In this document: positions 1 through 11,410 of the stretch, piece after piece
Position numbering within the stretch: the stretch's first letter is position 1
How the letters are laid out: each line of letters starts with the position of its first letter
Source: Meghimatium bilineatum
Lineage: Eukaryota > Mollusca > Gastropoda > Stylommatophora > Philomycidae
Direction: 5' to 3'
Length of the DNA: 64,000 bases
Assembly (NCBI GenBank): GCA_034231615.1
Contig: CM067314.1
Span: 10,329,740-10,393,739 of the forward strand
Program-made: the position numbers and the translations under genes
Notes under the pieces: model-generated
Seen by the model: only the letters and a program-made list of their open reading frames with translations
The model's database searches: none
What the model was told of the DNA's origin: nothing

Positions 1-218
1 GGCCTGTCTTGACTGCCAACTTGTCAGTTCCTCCCCTGCTGTGAACATGCACATATGATATGGTGATGGAAACTATGCGAATGACGTAATAATTCCAAGG
101 TATTTCCTAGAATCAGGCAAACATATTAGCTGTGCATAACTGCAGCAATAGCTGCTGTAGGATACTCCCAGCATTGTATAACTGCAGCAATAACTACTGC
201 AGGATACTCCCAGCATTG

Positions 219-862
219 TTGGCGGCTGCTGTTGACGGTGAGATTAGTGGTGAAATGTTGGCGACAGCTGGCGACGATGATATTAGTGGTGAAATGTTGG
301 CAGCAGCTGTTGACGGTGAGATTAGTGGTGAAATGTTGGCAGCAGCTGTTGACGGTGAGATTAGTGGTGAAATGTTGGCAGCAGCTGTTGACGGTGAGAT
401 TAGTGGTGAAATGTTGGCGACAGCTGGCGACGATGATATTAGTGGTGAAATGTTGGCAGCAGCTGTTGACGGTGAGATTAGTGGTGAAATGTTGGCAGCA
501 GCTGTTGACGGTGAGATTAGTGGTGAAATGTTGGCGGCAGCTGTTGACGATGATATTAGTGGTGAAATGTTGAAGGCATCTGTCGACGATGATATTAGTG
601 GTGAAACGTTGGCAGCAGCTGTTGACGATGATATTAGTGGTGAAATGTTGGCGGCAGCTGGCGACGAATGATATTAGTGGTGAAATGTTGAAGGCATCTG
701 TCGACGATGAGATTAGTGGTGAAATGTTGGCAGCAGCTGTTGACGATGAGATTAGTGGTGAAATGTTGGCGACAGCTGGCAACGATGATATTAGTGGTGA
801 AACGTTGGCGGCAGCTGGCGACGATGATATTAGTGGTGAAATGTTGGCGGCAGTTGATGATA
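219..862. repeat. 39-bp minisatellite, about 16 copies
   Basis: Tandem array with a 39-base unit (core GATTAGTGGTGAAATGTTGG), variable at a few positions. The unit is 13 codons long, so several frames stay open on both strands and give spurious proteins of up to 218 residues. A one-base insertion near 667 shifts the plus-strand frame, which argues against coding use. Confidence 0.95.
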
Positions 863-1039
863 CACATTTATAAAGATGCTTTTACTATAAATTAGATATG
901 GAAGGAAGAAAAACTGCATTACAAATGGAGAAGCGGAGTCATATTAAAATTACCAAAGAATGGTGATCTAATTGTAACAATTGGCGAGGAATTAATCCGT
1001 TGTCAGTGCCAGGATAAATATTATGTAGTATGATTTTAG

Positions 1040-2290
1040 AGTGATTCAAGTGAGAGGTAGATGAACCAATTATGAAAGAGCAAGATGGATTCAGATCAAA
1101 ACAGTCATGTATTGATCATATTTTCACCTGTATAACAACTTTCGAAGAATCAATTGGAATGTAATCTCAACGTATTATCAACTGTATTGATTTTCCAAAG
1201 GTATCTGATAGTCTGTACTTGCCAAACTCTTAGCACATGAAGAATTACCTTTATCCTCAACAGCTTGTTGCTACCATGGAACATACCTTTACCTTTATAG
1301 GCCACACTGGAAAATCTCTAAATACAGCTTCCCAAAGAGATGGTTCAATGTAACCAATGTTTTATATGACAACTCAAGATACTATCTTAGAACACACGAG
1401 AGAAAGACTAAATGGTTTCACATAAAAATAGGAGTAAAACAAGGCTGCATTGTATCACCATTATTTTTTAACTTGGCTATTGACTAAGTTCTGAAAAACG
1501 AAGCCAAAATTAACATTTTGGTATACAATGGACAGACGATAGAACTCTTAGTGATCCATATTTTGTAGATGACTTGTCTTTATTAAGTTAAACTCCTGCT
1601 AAGGCACAAGAAATGTTAACAAATGTGCCTTCAATTTAACATTTCCAAGACTAAGATCATGAATTTTACCAACTGTAATTTTAAAATCGCTCTCAACGGA
1701 GAAACAATTAAAACAATTGATAACTTTTCCTATTTAAGGAGCAAAATGTCACACGTTTGAGGTACAACAAAAGAGATTGCTACCAGAATTGCAATGCATC
1801 AAATGCATTCAACCACTTAACAAGTATATGGCAGTAAAACCAATAAGTAAATATACCCAGTTATAAATGTTAAACTTCAGTATAATATCCGTATAACCAT
1901 ACGATTGCGAAAATTGGATGTTAACAAAAGCACTGGAAAACTAATTAAAATCCAATTTAAATAATATGTCTTATAAAACTATTAAATATTTGTTGCCAAG
2001 AATTCAAGTCAAACAAGCAACTAAGAGAAGACACCAAACAGCAATATGTTTCTACAACAAGAAGAAGAAAATAAAGGACTTAGAATGAATGTCAGCAGAC
2101 TGTCACTAGAATGAGTACCAGATGTCAAAAGTAAAAGGGGATGACCAAGAGAGACACTTCGCAAAACAACAATAAAAGAGGGTATAACTATGATTCACAA
2201 CAACATGCAATAATTACACACATTAGCATCATATCATTAAAACTTTACAGATGTCGTGTCTGTCCTATGCACGATATTCGATGCTGAAGG
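1040..2290 (+). mobile_element. Decayed LINE reverse transcriptase
   Basis: Fragmented translation contains recognisable reverse transcriptase blocks in the right order: a DGFRSKQSCIDHIF block (usual form AGFRPGRSCxDQIF), a CIDFPKVSDS block (FIDFEKAFDS), and a VDDLSLLS block corresponding to the YADD catalytic motif. These are followed by a weak tail resembling the usual basic WxPxGKRKRGRP region. Stops and frameshifts are frequent, so this is an old, inactive copy. The clade cannot be set from what remains. Confidence 0.7.
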
Positions 2291-2299
2291 AGGACAGAT

Positions 2300-2700
2300 G
2301 TATAGACAGATAATTGGAGATCGCTCTGTGATCCCTCATTGTATATGTGGCTGCATATGGTATGCTAGTGACCATGGCTGTCATACAATGGGCATCTTAG
2401 TGGATGCTTGACAAGGCAGCTGAAGCTCATGGTTCCAACTAGTAGCTGTGGGAAGATGTAACAGCTATAGCATCCATTGAATTTACCACCATTTGAGTAG
2501 ATGCCCAGCATCTTCTCCATGCACAGCAAAGCACTGAAAGTTGCAGACATCCAGGTATGAAATACATCACAGGAGAAATCACCCCATTGCATAAAAGAGG
2601 ACTTTAGATTTATATCTCGCAATGCAAAGCATAAAAATAAACACACCTGATGGATATCACATGCGTAAAAACAGTGAAGGTAGGACCCATTGTAGCAACC
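2300..2700. other. Unassigned stretch
   Basis: No repeat, exon or domain recognised. A minus-strand open frame of 112 codons (2365-2703) is Cys- and Phe-rich, resembles no family I know and has no splice context, so it is not called a gene. Confidence 0.4.
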
Positions 2701-2704
2701 CATC

Positions 2705-2870
2705 AGAGGGGATGAAATTACATCTTCATGTACTAAGCTGCATCAATTATTAGTTGCGGCGACCTGTTTCCTCCCTTGCTGTATTAATATTCTAATAACT
2801 CATGCGTTAAGTACCAATTTACATACTGGAGGAAAAGTCGTATCAGACAAGAAAACACGACTCGGATGAC
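2705..2870 (-). mobile_element. SINE body, antisense
   Basis: Diverged match to the sequence at 11240-11410: both share, in the same order, CATGTACTAAGC, CAATTATTAG, CTTGCTGT and AACTCATGCGT blocks. The better-preserved copy reads, on the minus strand, into a TCGACTCAGC..AAATGAGTACC block also present in the full tRNA-derived SINE at 20432. It is therefore likely a related SINE family in reverse orientation. Confidence 0.5.
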
Positions 2871-2929
2871 GTAGTTGATAGTAAGCAAGACATCAACTAC
2901 TGATTATCTCAACCCAACACATGTAGCTT

Positions 2930-3077
<148 letters not shown>

Positions 3078-3549
3078 TAATATCAAAATTATTATATTTG
3101 TTATACTACTATCACATGTTTGTCGAATATTTCTGATCTACTAGTTGTACACAGGCTCGTGGAGCAGTATACCGTCACCGTCACATCAGAAATCCATCCT
3201 CCCAATTACTTCTCAGGAAAACAATGCAACAAAGTTGTGTTTACATAACTAATCCTAACCCAAAATAAATAAATATTTCGATTATTAAATGATGAACATG
3301 AGATTTACAAACATAGACAAGGGAAATAATTAAACATGTGATGGCGTCTACTTGTACTGTACCGTAATCTGTTTATGTACCCATACCCCAAGGGCACCGG
3401 ATATTCAATGTTTTCCATTAAAATGAGACCATGCTTTCAAATGGTATTCCATATACATCTGTGTGACCTTTGACTTGTTATAAGTTGTTATGACACATCA
3501 ATGTTGAGACTATGAGAGTGAAATAATGATGTAATAGAAATAAATACAT

Positions 3550-3692
3550 GCTCAAGTCGGATGTGCCAGGCCGAAAGGCGCAGATATCGCAGCACTGATG
3601 TAAACCATGACACAACGCATTCCGTTCTCCGGACTACACCCTGCTAATCTGCAGGAGTTTTTGAATGAACAAAGAAGAAGAAGAAGAAGAAA
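3550..3692 (+). mobile_element. GAA-tailed SINE-like element
   Basis: Copy of a family repeated at least nine times here (8516, 25850, 34490, 42065, 53385, 59310, 61890 and fragments at 36408 and 58314). Shared blocks are GGATGTG..GGCC..GGCGCA, ACACAACGCAT, TTCTC.GGACTACA, GAGTTT.TGAATGAA and a terminal (GAA)n. Short length, no coding capacity and the simple-repeat 3' tail indicate a non-autonomous retroposon. Confidence 0.75.
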
Positions 3693-3867
3693 TAAATACG
3701 CACAGTGCAGAATGGATAACGCATTGAATCAGTGAGCTACAGGAACCAGTATCAACAAACCATTCGACACACCTATAACTTTATATAAATTTTAATGATA
3801 TCGATTCATAACAAGTAATCAGTTATGGTATTACTAAACTGTTTATGTGTAACACTACATTCTTCAG

Positions 3868-4047
3868 CTATAGCAGCAGCGCAGAAAATCAGGGATGCAG
3901 GCGTTACGACATATTCAATAGGCATTGGCTCTGTTAATAGAGACACTCTTATAAAAATGGCAGGAAGTGAAAATCGTGTCTTCAGCGCTAAGTCTTACGG
4001 TGACATAGGCAGCGTGAATAATGCTATCATGCAGGTTGTCTGCTCAG
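3868..4047 (+). CDS. VWA-domain C-terminal exon of an upstream gene
   Basis: A 180-base exon, phase 1 at both ends, with acceptor TTCTTCAG before 3868 and donor GTAAAC at 4048. It encodes the last third of a von Willebrand factor A domain: helix AAAQKIRDAG, the central strand TTYSIGIG, then SVNRDTLIKMAGS, a VFSAKSYGDI stretch and a closing cysteine. Length and phases are identical to the third VWA exons at 44046-44225 and 56176-56355. The matching first and second VWA exons are not seen between 1 and 3867, so they should lie left of the window; no later exon of this gene was recognised. VWA domains bind protein ligands through a metal site (MIDAS), usually outside the cell. It belongs either to a neighbouring paralogue of the gene at 21.3-63.1 kb or, less likely, to an unspliced remnant. 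Confidence 0.85.
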
Positions 4048-4121
4048 GTAAACTTAATATATTTGCTAATTGAACATATTTTCTTTTGCTATTGTTAGTG
4101 CAATTATTATTGTTTGTTATT

Positions 4122-4315
4122 GGATCCGCGTTAGTGCAGTGGTTAGTGTACTGCCTTCGCTAAAGAAGTAAAGACTGCAACTGCGAGGAAGAGGAGCTGG
4201 CTACCGCCCTCATTTGCAGAGCCTCTGAAATGTGAGATCGCTAACATCTCACACCCCTACGGCATTAATAAATGCTATGGGTTACTTTACTTTTTTTACT
4301 TTTACTTTGCTATTA
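4122..4315 (+). mobile_element. tRNA-derived SINE, family 1
   Basis: Begins with an A-box-like TTAGTGCAGTGG, has lost the B-box part by internal deletion (compare the full copy at 20432), then carries the family body: AAAGACTGC, GGCTACCGCCCTCATTTGC, the hairpin stem GTGAGAT/ATCTCAC at 4232-4252, and CGGCATTAATAAATGC with a T-rich tail. Confidence 0.8.
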
Positions 4316-4329
4316 ACAGTGATCACACA

Positions 4330-4565
4330 ATTTTGTTGTTGTCTACTGTGTCTGTTGTCTATGCCCAGGTGAATGATGGCTGATAGTATCCACAATTGCC
4401 GTTAAGTGTAGGGTTGGGAGTTTAATCTGTCGTTCCAAGGCCAGATATGTTTCCTTGGTTTATTAAGTCCATCTTTTTTTCAAGGTTATCGTGCTGTTAT
4501 CTATCCATGGTTTTCTTGACTTTGGCTTTATGTCCGGAATAGTTTTCCCTTGCTATAAGCTGTTT
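4330..4565 (-). mobile_element. LINE 3' end, antisense
   Basis: Matches 36500-36740 and 39935-40160 over blocks such as TTGTCTATGCCCAGG, GCCGTTAAGTGTAGGG and CGTTCCAAGGCCAGATATG. In the 36.5 kb copy the adjoining sequence encodes a LINE C-terminus on the minus strand, so this is the 3' tail of that family. Confidence 0.65.
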
Positions 4566-4727
4566 TGTTTAATTGTACAAAATTGTACTATTTAAGATAA
4601 ATATTGTGTTTTCGGCAGCGCATGTCAACATGGAGACATTTTTCATTCACAAAAAAATGGCTTCTTGTAAAGTGACTAAAATGAATATTGTAAGTGCTCC
4701 AAGAACTGAGACAAGCAGTGTGAGATT

Positions 4728-4912
4728 TCTACAGGCTAGAGGATTCTGCAGGATAGAGGATTCTGCAGGTTAGAGGATTCTGCAGCTTAAAGGATTCTGC
4801 AGGTTAGATGATTCTGCAGGTTAGAGGATTCTGCAGGCTACAGGATTCTGCATTCTAGAGGATTCTGCAGGCTAGATGATTCTGCAGGTGAGAGGAGTAT
4901 GCAAACTAGAGG
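4728..4912. repeat. 17-bp minisatellite, about 10 copies
   Basis: Unit GATTCTGCAGGTTAGAG with point variants. Each unit holds a CTGCAG palindrome. Confidence 0.9.
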
Positions 4913-5579
4913 ATTATTTCTAAATATTACATTTGCAGCATCGCCCATCCATTGTGTTATCTTATGCAGGAATGCTATACGATAGTGTAACATGTACACA
5001 TAACCTTCTGCTGTAAGTACATTCAGCTTCCTTTCTTCAGTTTTCTCGATGTATACTTTCCCATTCACGCATCTTCAGGTACGTCGAGGCCATTTCTAAG
5101 TAAAACTATCAGCAAGAACATCTTATAAATAAAAATGCAGTTGTAGAATGGAACGCAGCCACCGAGAAGTGTGTGTTTGGTACGCAGGTTTTCTTCTTAA
5201 CATTATTGAAACTATAACTGAGCAGAATCAGAGACCGTGAAAGAACATGGAAATTTAAATAAAATCGTATTCTTTAACATAAAGAACTCGGCTAGCATCC
5301 GTGTAGACCCCATTTTAAATTGCATAAAGCAATACTGGTCACAATAATAAATAAACCACTTCTATTTTATTCATTGTGTACTTTCTATTCCAATAAACCA
5401 CTGTTTTGTACATTTATTGCACTCACTAGTTGTTTTGTAGTCATAGTTCTCTCCCTATCTACGGAAACGTCTAGTAGTGAAATGGAGAGTTTTCGCACTC
5501 TTAAGCCAAATAGGAAAAAAATCTTCAGCAAACTACTAGAGAAAAGGATGCGCGCACATATATAATCACAGCTCAACAA

Positions 5580-5830
5580 CACACACTTGGGCTTTCGGAA
5601 AAATAAAAGCTGCACAGATGCAATCTTCGGTGGGCTTTCGGAAAAATAAAAGCTGCACAGATGCAATCTTCGGTGGGCTTTCGGAAAAATAAAAGCTGCA
5701 CAGATGAAATCTTGACCTTCAAACAACTATCCGAAAGAACGACAGAACATAATTAAGACTTATATTTAGCTTTCGTGCAACAAGAAAAAGTTTTCGACAG
5801 AGTAGGAACAAGCACAAGTACATCAGTTAA
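5580..5830 (+). mobile_element. LINE reverse transcriptase fragment with internal triplication
   Basis: The last repeat copy reads GFRKNKSCTD..ILTFKQLSERTTE, followed after a stop by a FVQQEKVFDRV block, matching reverse transcriptase segments usually written GFRKGKST.DAIF.L and FVDFEKAFDRV. The first segment is present three times because of a 43-bp tandem array. It is dead: there is a stop between the two motifs, and the 43-bp unit is not a multiple of three. Confidence 0.75.
5588..5716. repeat. 43-bp tandem triplication inside LINE coding sequence
   Basis: Three near-perfect copies of a 43-base unit starting GGGCTTTCGGAAAAATAAAA. The unit encodes the GFRKNKSCTDAIF segment of the surrounding reverse transcriptase. 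Confidence 0.9.
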
Positions 5831-6050
5831 TTTCCAAATGTGCTTTGGAGAAAGGCAGTGATTGGTCCATATTGGTTATAACATACATAGATCACATCTG
5901 CAAAGTAGCAAAGACAACGGAAGAAAACAATCAGAAGAATAACTTGACTCTTAACAGACATGACTTTTTAGTCGTTTGAAAAATAATTGTTACAAATTTA
6001 AATTAAACGATACAGTAATGTATCATACTTCTATTTGTTCAGAATTCAAT

Positions 6051-6150
6051 NNNNNNNNNNNNNNNNNNNNNNNNNNNNNNNNNNNNNNNNNNNNNNNNNN
6101 NNNNNNNNNNNNNNNNNNNNNNNNNNNNNNNNNNNNNNNNNNNNNNNNNN
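6051..6150. other. Assembly gap of 100 N
   Basis: Exactly 100 unknown bases, a conventional scaffold spacer, so true distance and continuity across it are not known. Confidence 1.
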
Positions 6151-6854
6151 TAATAAACATAGATAAGGGAAATAATCACATATGCAGGCACAAATTCAAA
6201 AAAAGTTCCCAAGTTAGCAACTACCATTTTCTTTTTCAAATACCCCCCCCCCTTTAAATGTTTTGCCTGATTTATGGACATTCCCTTACTGTTGCTTCCA
6301 GCAGTCTGCCATTACTAATTTATCCATGCTATTTCATTAATTATGGTCAGAATTTGTTGGCAATAATTGCAATGAGTAGTTGCAGCAGGAACGATCAATG
6401 ACACCGTGTGAGCGTGTGAGATAGTCCATATTAAAGATAAATGACACCGTATGTATGAGATTTATGCTAGTGAGAATTAGTGTAAAACGGAAAATACTAA
6501 AGAAAAACTCTATTGTGTGTGACGCGTGCTATGTATGTATAGGTATGCAGATGTCCATGGAACAGTGCACATAATTGTCTTGGAGAAGAAGGCCCATATA
6601 AACTTTTACCTCAATTTATCATGTTATTATTTGCTATGGGAATAGGGAAAGGATGTATTCCCCCCCCCCCCCACCGCTCCCCAACAACGGGTATTTTAAG
6701 TCCATATTATCCAGCTATATTATTGAGTTTTTTCTCAAAACGGGAAATCCCCAAGGAAAGACAAATCAGCCCTAAGTGTGACTCTTGCTTGGTAATTTTA
6801 ACTCTAAAATGTCCGTGTATCAGAAGGTAGAATATAAAAGGGTTTAAAAGCCGT

Positions 6855-7035
6855 AGAAGATTGACTTCACTGTACTCGGTTTCCCATATGTACTCCGTCC
6901 CTCACAACAAAGCGGCACGCCGCCTGCTAAGAGTACCACTCATAGCACGTAACTCCGTATCTTCACGTTCTACAGGGATCTCCGAAAAAATCCACCTTAT
7001 ACGCAAGACGACACGAGCCGAATTCGGATTAAGGT
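6855..7035 (-). mobile_element. SINE-like repeat, family 3, antisense
   Basis: Shares GTACTCGG.TT.CCCATATGT.CTCC.TCCCT and later blocks with 28795-28985, where the adjoining sequence looks like an antisense tRNA head with a B box. The match is diverged. Confidence 0.4.
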
Positions 7036-7452
7036 AGAATATATCTTTATAAGAAGTAGAATTCCCACACAAATCGACACATAACGTAATTACAAGTCAC
7101 AGAAGTTGCCGTTTCATATTTGCAGGAATTTACGCGGTTAGTTTGTACTAAACGATATTCTTTCCTGAAAGAACCGGTAACCTACGAGAATACTGTACTT
7201 AAATATATATGTACATGTACACAGTTACACAACATACTCCCGAAGTAAAAATAAATGAAACAACAAAGGAGCAGATCCAACGATCGATAAAATTAGACAC
7301 GCAATGAAAAATCTGAAGAAACATAAAGCTCCGTAAATGACTGTATTACCACAGAAATGATATTAGCTCGAGAAGGAGCATGGAAGAAATATATCATGAG
7401 TTTTACTGTAAAATGTGGAAGAGCGAAACATGGCCCGAAGAATGAAAAAAAA

Positions 7453-7559
<107 letters not shown>

Positions 7560-7569
7560 AACAAAAACG

Positions 7570-7775
7570 GTATATCTTCATTTCATCATCATTATGTGCC
7601 ATCTCCGCAACGTAGGTTGGCTGCAACGGATCTCCAACACCCCTGTCTCTTGTCTTGGTAGTGCATTCTGCTAGACTGTAACCTCTTCATCGTGTGATGC
7701 TACTCCCCTACTTGTATCTCTGCCTATCCCTTGCTCGACTCCCTTTGACTTTGACCTAAAGTAAGGTCTTCAGGA
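7570..7775 (-). mobile_element. LINE 3' end, antisense
   Basis: The minus strand matches the end of the LINE at 43180-43760: GGCTGCAACG, CTCTTGTCTTGGTAGTGCA, CTAGACTGTAAC and GTATCTCTGCCTA blocks occur in the same order. Only the C-terminal coding part and tail remain. Confidence 0.75.
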
Positions 7776-7797
7776 AGGTGTATTGAAGGATGTATTC

Positions 7798-7888
7798 CTT
7801 CAATTAACAATCAAAGTAACAATTCAATCATTCAATCGAAGTAACAATTCAATCAAAGTAACAATTAAATCATTCAATCAAAGTAACA
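7798..7888. repeat. Short degenerate tandem repeat
   Basis: Repeats of a CAATCAAAGTAACAATT motif, about five copies with variable spacing. Confidence 0.75.
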
Positions 7889-7914
7889 CCTTCAATTATG
7901 TACTGACTATAGAA

Positions 7915-8010
7915 CAGTCTGGTTCTGTGGTGAAGTGGTACAACGCGCGGCTGTTGCGGCCAAGCTAACGAGTTCGATCCGCAGCACAGCCAATGGTGCA
8001 TCCCGACTGA
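7915..8010 (+). mobile_element. tRNA-like SINE head
   Basis: GTGGTGAAGTGG resembles a Pol III A box, and GAGTTCGATCC, about 45 bases downstream, is a good B box. There is no clean cloverleaf 3' end, so it is a SINE head rather than a tRNA gene. Confidence 0.5.
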
Positions 8011-8039
8011 TAAAAAAACAAACGTATATATTGCCTAGA

Positions 8040-9525
8040 AAATCACCACAGCGAACAAAAGCAGGGTTTATATCTACTTCCTGAATAAGATATCTACCGA
8101 TAGAACATTAACATTAATTAGCGAGTATTATCTTACCAAGAATAATTATGAAGGGAATACAACAAAAATTAGAAACCTAAGTTAACTAGGTACAAGCAGG
8201 ATTTTCGTCAGGCGGAGACACATAAAATCGTTGATTAAATATGAGAACAGTTATCGAAAAATGCAGAGAGTTCAAAGCAGATTTATAATGTAATTTGATT
8301 GAGTATTTCACAGTATTTGATTGCGTGCAACATCAGCATTCATAAATTCTCATAAATTAATGAGAGAAATGGGCTTCCCAAAACATCTAACATATCTTAT
8401 TGAATCACTCTACTATAATCAACAAGCTTGATGGTAATATCTCAGAACGGTTTTCGGCAGATAACAGGGTAAGAGGGATGTATCCTATCGCCATACTTAT
8501 ATAATATATAGATATCCCACTGAACACGGATATGTCGGGCCATTGGCGCAAACAAAACGTCGACACAACGCATCTCCATTACTCTGGACTACATCCTGGT
8601 AGAAATGTAGTAGCACAATGGTTCTTCTACAAGGGAGGTCCAGCAGAAGTTTGAGAATTAACGCTGAAGAAGAATATAATATTAATGTGCACAATGTCAT
8701 GAATAATGTAAAAGACACCACGGTGCACACAAAAATTATATCCCCTAAATATAGTAGGATATGACATACAAGAGATAAGATACACATATGATACGGTACT
8801 TCTAACTACTCACATAGAAGGGCTAGACAGAATGATCACTAGAATAAAAGCATACAGCCAAGAACAACACCATAAATTAAACAAACAGAAAACCAAGATC
8901 ATGACAACAGATAAAACCAAAGTAACACCAAGAATTAAAATAGACACCATGGAACTGGAATAAGTTTGATTATCTGGGAGCAAATAGGAACAACTTAGGT
9001 GATTGTACAATGGCAATTAGGAAAAGATTAGCGGTAGCGAAATCAAAAGCAATGAAAAACATTTTGAAAAACTGTTATAAAGAGACAAAAGTTATACTCC
9101 ATAAATCATATTTTCCAGTTGTAACATACGGCTGTGAGACAACGGCAAAAGGAATATCGGCCTTCGAACTGAAGTGTTATAGGACAATATTACGAATGTC
9201 TTGGATACAAAAGATAAGGTACAGTGGGGTTTTGAGTATGTTCAGTATAGAGGAAGGATGACTGGTAAATACAAGTGTACATAGAAAAATGAAATATTTC
9301 GGACATATAAAAGACACAATGGCATGGAAAGACACATATTAGAGGACATAATTCCGGGAAGTAGAAGAGGTAAACCTAGAAAGAGATGGACAGATGACAT
9401 CAAAGACTGTATGAAGGTATTGTTGGAGGAGGCAGGCAGAGTGGCACATGATAGAGTCGGGTTCAAGACATAAATTACAAAACAACGTTCTGGAAAGAAT
9501 ATGTCACGTGATGATGGTAAGTTTA
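8040..9525 (+). mobile_element. RTE-like LINE fragment, interrupted by a SINE
   Basis: Discontinuous frames give QAGFSSGGDT, EKCREFKADL, YFTVFDCVQHQ and MGLPKTSN-like blocks (reverse transcriptase), then after the SINE at 8516-8690 an SQEQHHKLNKQKTKIM block, AFELKCYRTILRMSW and a C-terminus with RRGKPRKRWTDDIKDCM. Order and wording match the better-preserved copy at 12166-16265, so it is the same family. Many stops; not active. Confidence 0.8.
8516..8690 (+). mobile_element. GAA-tailed SINE-like element inside a LINE
   Basis: Carries the family blocks GGATATGTCGGGCCATTGGC, GACACAACGCATCTCC, CTGGACTACATCCTGG and GAGAATTAACGCTGAAGAAG. It splits the LINE between its MGLPKTSN-like block and the following region. 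No clear target duplication was made out. Confidence 0.75.
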
Positions 9526-9529
9526 CTCT

Positions 9530-10190
9530 GGTAATGTTATAATCACGGTTATTGAGAGAACTGCCGGTAGACTAGTTACAAGTGGATACGTATCAGAGTA
9601 GATGGAGGTGGATGCATGTGGATATGTTCAACTCTCAATATCTGCGACTTTTGGGCGAGAACAGGCTGGCGTCAGTGGCTGTCATTAAGAGATTCAATCC
9701 ATTTGTAATTTCTTCAAGGAGATTTGAATTAACAAACGTACACAGGTGAAACAAAAATTAATAATTTGTATAATTCCCAACCGGACTGCCACGAAAAAAA
9801 ATATAGTTAATATTGTAAAATTTCAGATAAAATCGACGTCTCATTCATAATGTCTTCGTAGAGGAAGTAAATAATCAGAACAATCAATAAAATAATAATA
9901 TTATACATTTTCTTACATCAAAATAGTTTAGGAAGGATGCAATTTAGGGATGTCGATAGAGATATATAATCAAGTGTAGCTAACAGTATACATACCTTTC
10001 ACCGTATTCTGAATGAGACGAAACGTCTATGTTGATGTTGGTGTGTATCATCGAGTGTTCAGAAAATTACAAATGCATAATTAATGTTATCGGTCTTATT
10101 CTTCTTGATTGGAGGCCAGCTTCACGACACATTTAAACAATTCCGAAAAATCAAAGCATCTCGAGATATTGGAATATTTTTAAAAAAACT
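9530..10190. other. Unassigned intergenic or intronic stretch
   Basis: AT-rich, no repeat unit or domain recognised apart from a CTGAATGAGACGAAAC motif at 10009 discussed among the findings. Confidence 0.4.
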
Positions 10191-10195
10191 CAGTT

Positions 10196-10545
10196 TAACA
10201 TCTCATCAGCAGTCTTAAGTCTCAATTAAACATCATATCAATAATCTAAGGCTCAACTCGACATTTCATCAATAATCTAAGGCTCAACTCGACATTTCAT
10301 CAATAATCTAAGGCTCAACTCGATATTTCATCAATAATCTAAGGCTCAACTCGACATTTCATCAATAATCGCTCAACTCGACATTCCATCAATAATGTAA
10401 GGCTCAACTCGATATTCCATCAATAATCGCTCAACTCGACATTCCATCAATAATGTAAGGCTCAACTCGATATTCCTTCAATAATCTAAGGCTCAACTCG
10501 ACATCACATCAATAATCTAAGGCTCAGCTTGACATCCCATCAATA
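10196..10545. repeat. 31-bp minisatellite
   Basis: Unit begins AATAATCTAAGGCTCAACTC and ends GACATTTCATC. Two units lack the five bases TAAGG and are 26 long. About 11 copies. Confidence 0.92.
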
Positions 10546-10586
10546 ATCTGCGGGCATTTAGTAATATAAAAATAAAAAAACAACAG

Positions 10587-10590
<4 letters not shown>

Positions 10591-10664
<74 letters not shown>

Positions 10665-10717
10665 TAGATAGAGAGAGAGAGAGAGATAGAGAGAGAGCGA
10701 GAGAGAAGAGAGAGAAG
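10591..10717. repeat. (AT)n followed by (GA)n microsatellite
   Basis: AT from 10591 to 10645, then GA with GATA interruptions to 10717. Confidence 0.97.
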
Positions 10718-10808
10718 CAAATTACAACATTTGGAAACTAGGAGGACATTAAAGAAAATTATAGAACAAATGAAATTACCAAACAAAAGGTACTCATAAT
10801 TTAAGAAT

Positions 10809-10948
10809 CCATAATGTTTTACCTGAATGTTTTACCTGAATGTTTTACCTGAATGTTTTACCTGAATGTTTTACCTGAATGTTTTACCTGAATGTTTTAC
10901 CAGAATGTTTTACCTGAATGTTTTACCTGAATGTTTTACCTGAATGTT
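10809..10948. repeat. 13-bp minisatellite, about 11 copies
   Basis: Unit GAATGTTTTACCT, almost invariant, so probably recent. Confidence 0.95.
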
Positions 10949-11081
10949 TCACTCGGTGACACATCTGAAGACATTGTGATACTCCACTTCGTGGTAGGTT
11001 TATTGTTTGAGAATATGTGATCCATGTGGAACTAATCTTCTATTGAAGATATCACTCTCGTGTGCTATATTAATGGTTCTA

Positions 11082-11150
11082 TTGGTTATAACCCTTTGTA
11101 TGCTGTCTCACTTATTGGTGATAACCCTTTGTATGCTGTCTCACTTATTG
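11082..11150. repeat. 33-bp tandem duplication
   Basis: Two copies of a unit containing ATAACCCTTTGTATGCTGTC and TCACTTATTGG. Confidence 0.85.
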
Positions 11151-11239
11151 GCAAATTGCTATCGGATTGCTAATGAGTTCCAGGACAAGAATTTGAAAAA
11201 TTTAAAAGGTAAAAGTAAAAGGTAGCTCCCATGGCATAT

Positions 11240-11410
11240 GCTGTCGGGGATGAAGTCTTCATCATGAAGATAACTCTTCATGTACTAAGCAGCAGCAATT
11301 ATTAGGTGAGGTGGTCAGTTCACTTCCTTGCTGTTTTTTACCCTTCCTAACTCATGCGTCAGGTACTCATTTACAGCTGAGTCGACTAGAGGAGTAGTCG
11401 TCGAGTGGTT
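11240..11410 (-). mobile_element. SINE body, antisense
   Basis: Sister copy of 2705-2870. On the minus strand it has GTCGACTCAGCTGTAAATGA and GTACCTGACGCATGAGTTAG blocks, close to the middle of the tRNA-derived SINE at 20432, and CAGCAAGGAAGTGAACTGACC further on. Confidence 0.6.

Noticed and set aside
4838..5068. 76-codon minus-strand open frame
   Set aside because: No recognised family, partly overlaps the 17-bp array, and no splice or promoter context.
5976..6281. Open frames across the N gap
   Set aside because: They are mostly unknown residues and have no meaning.
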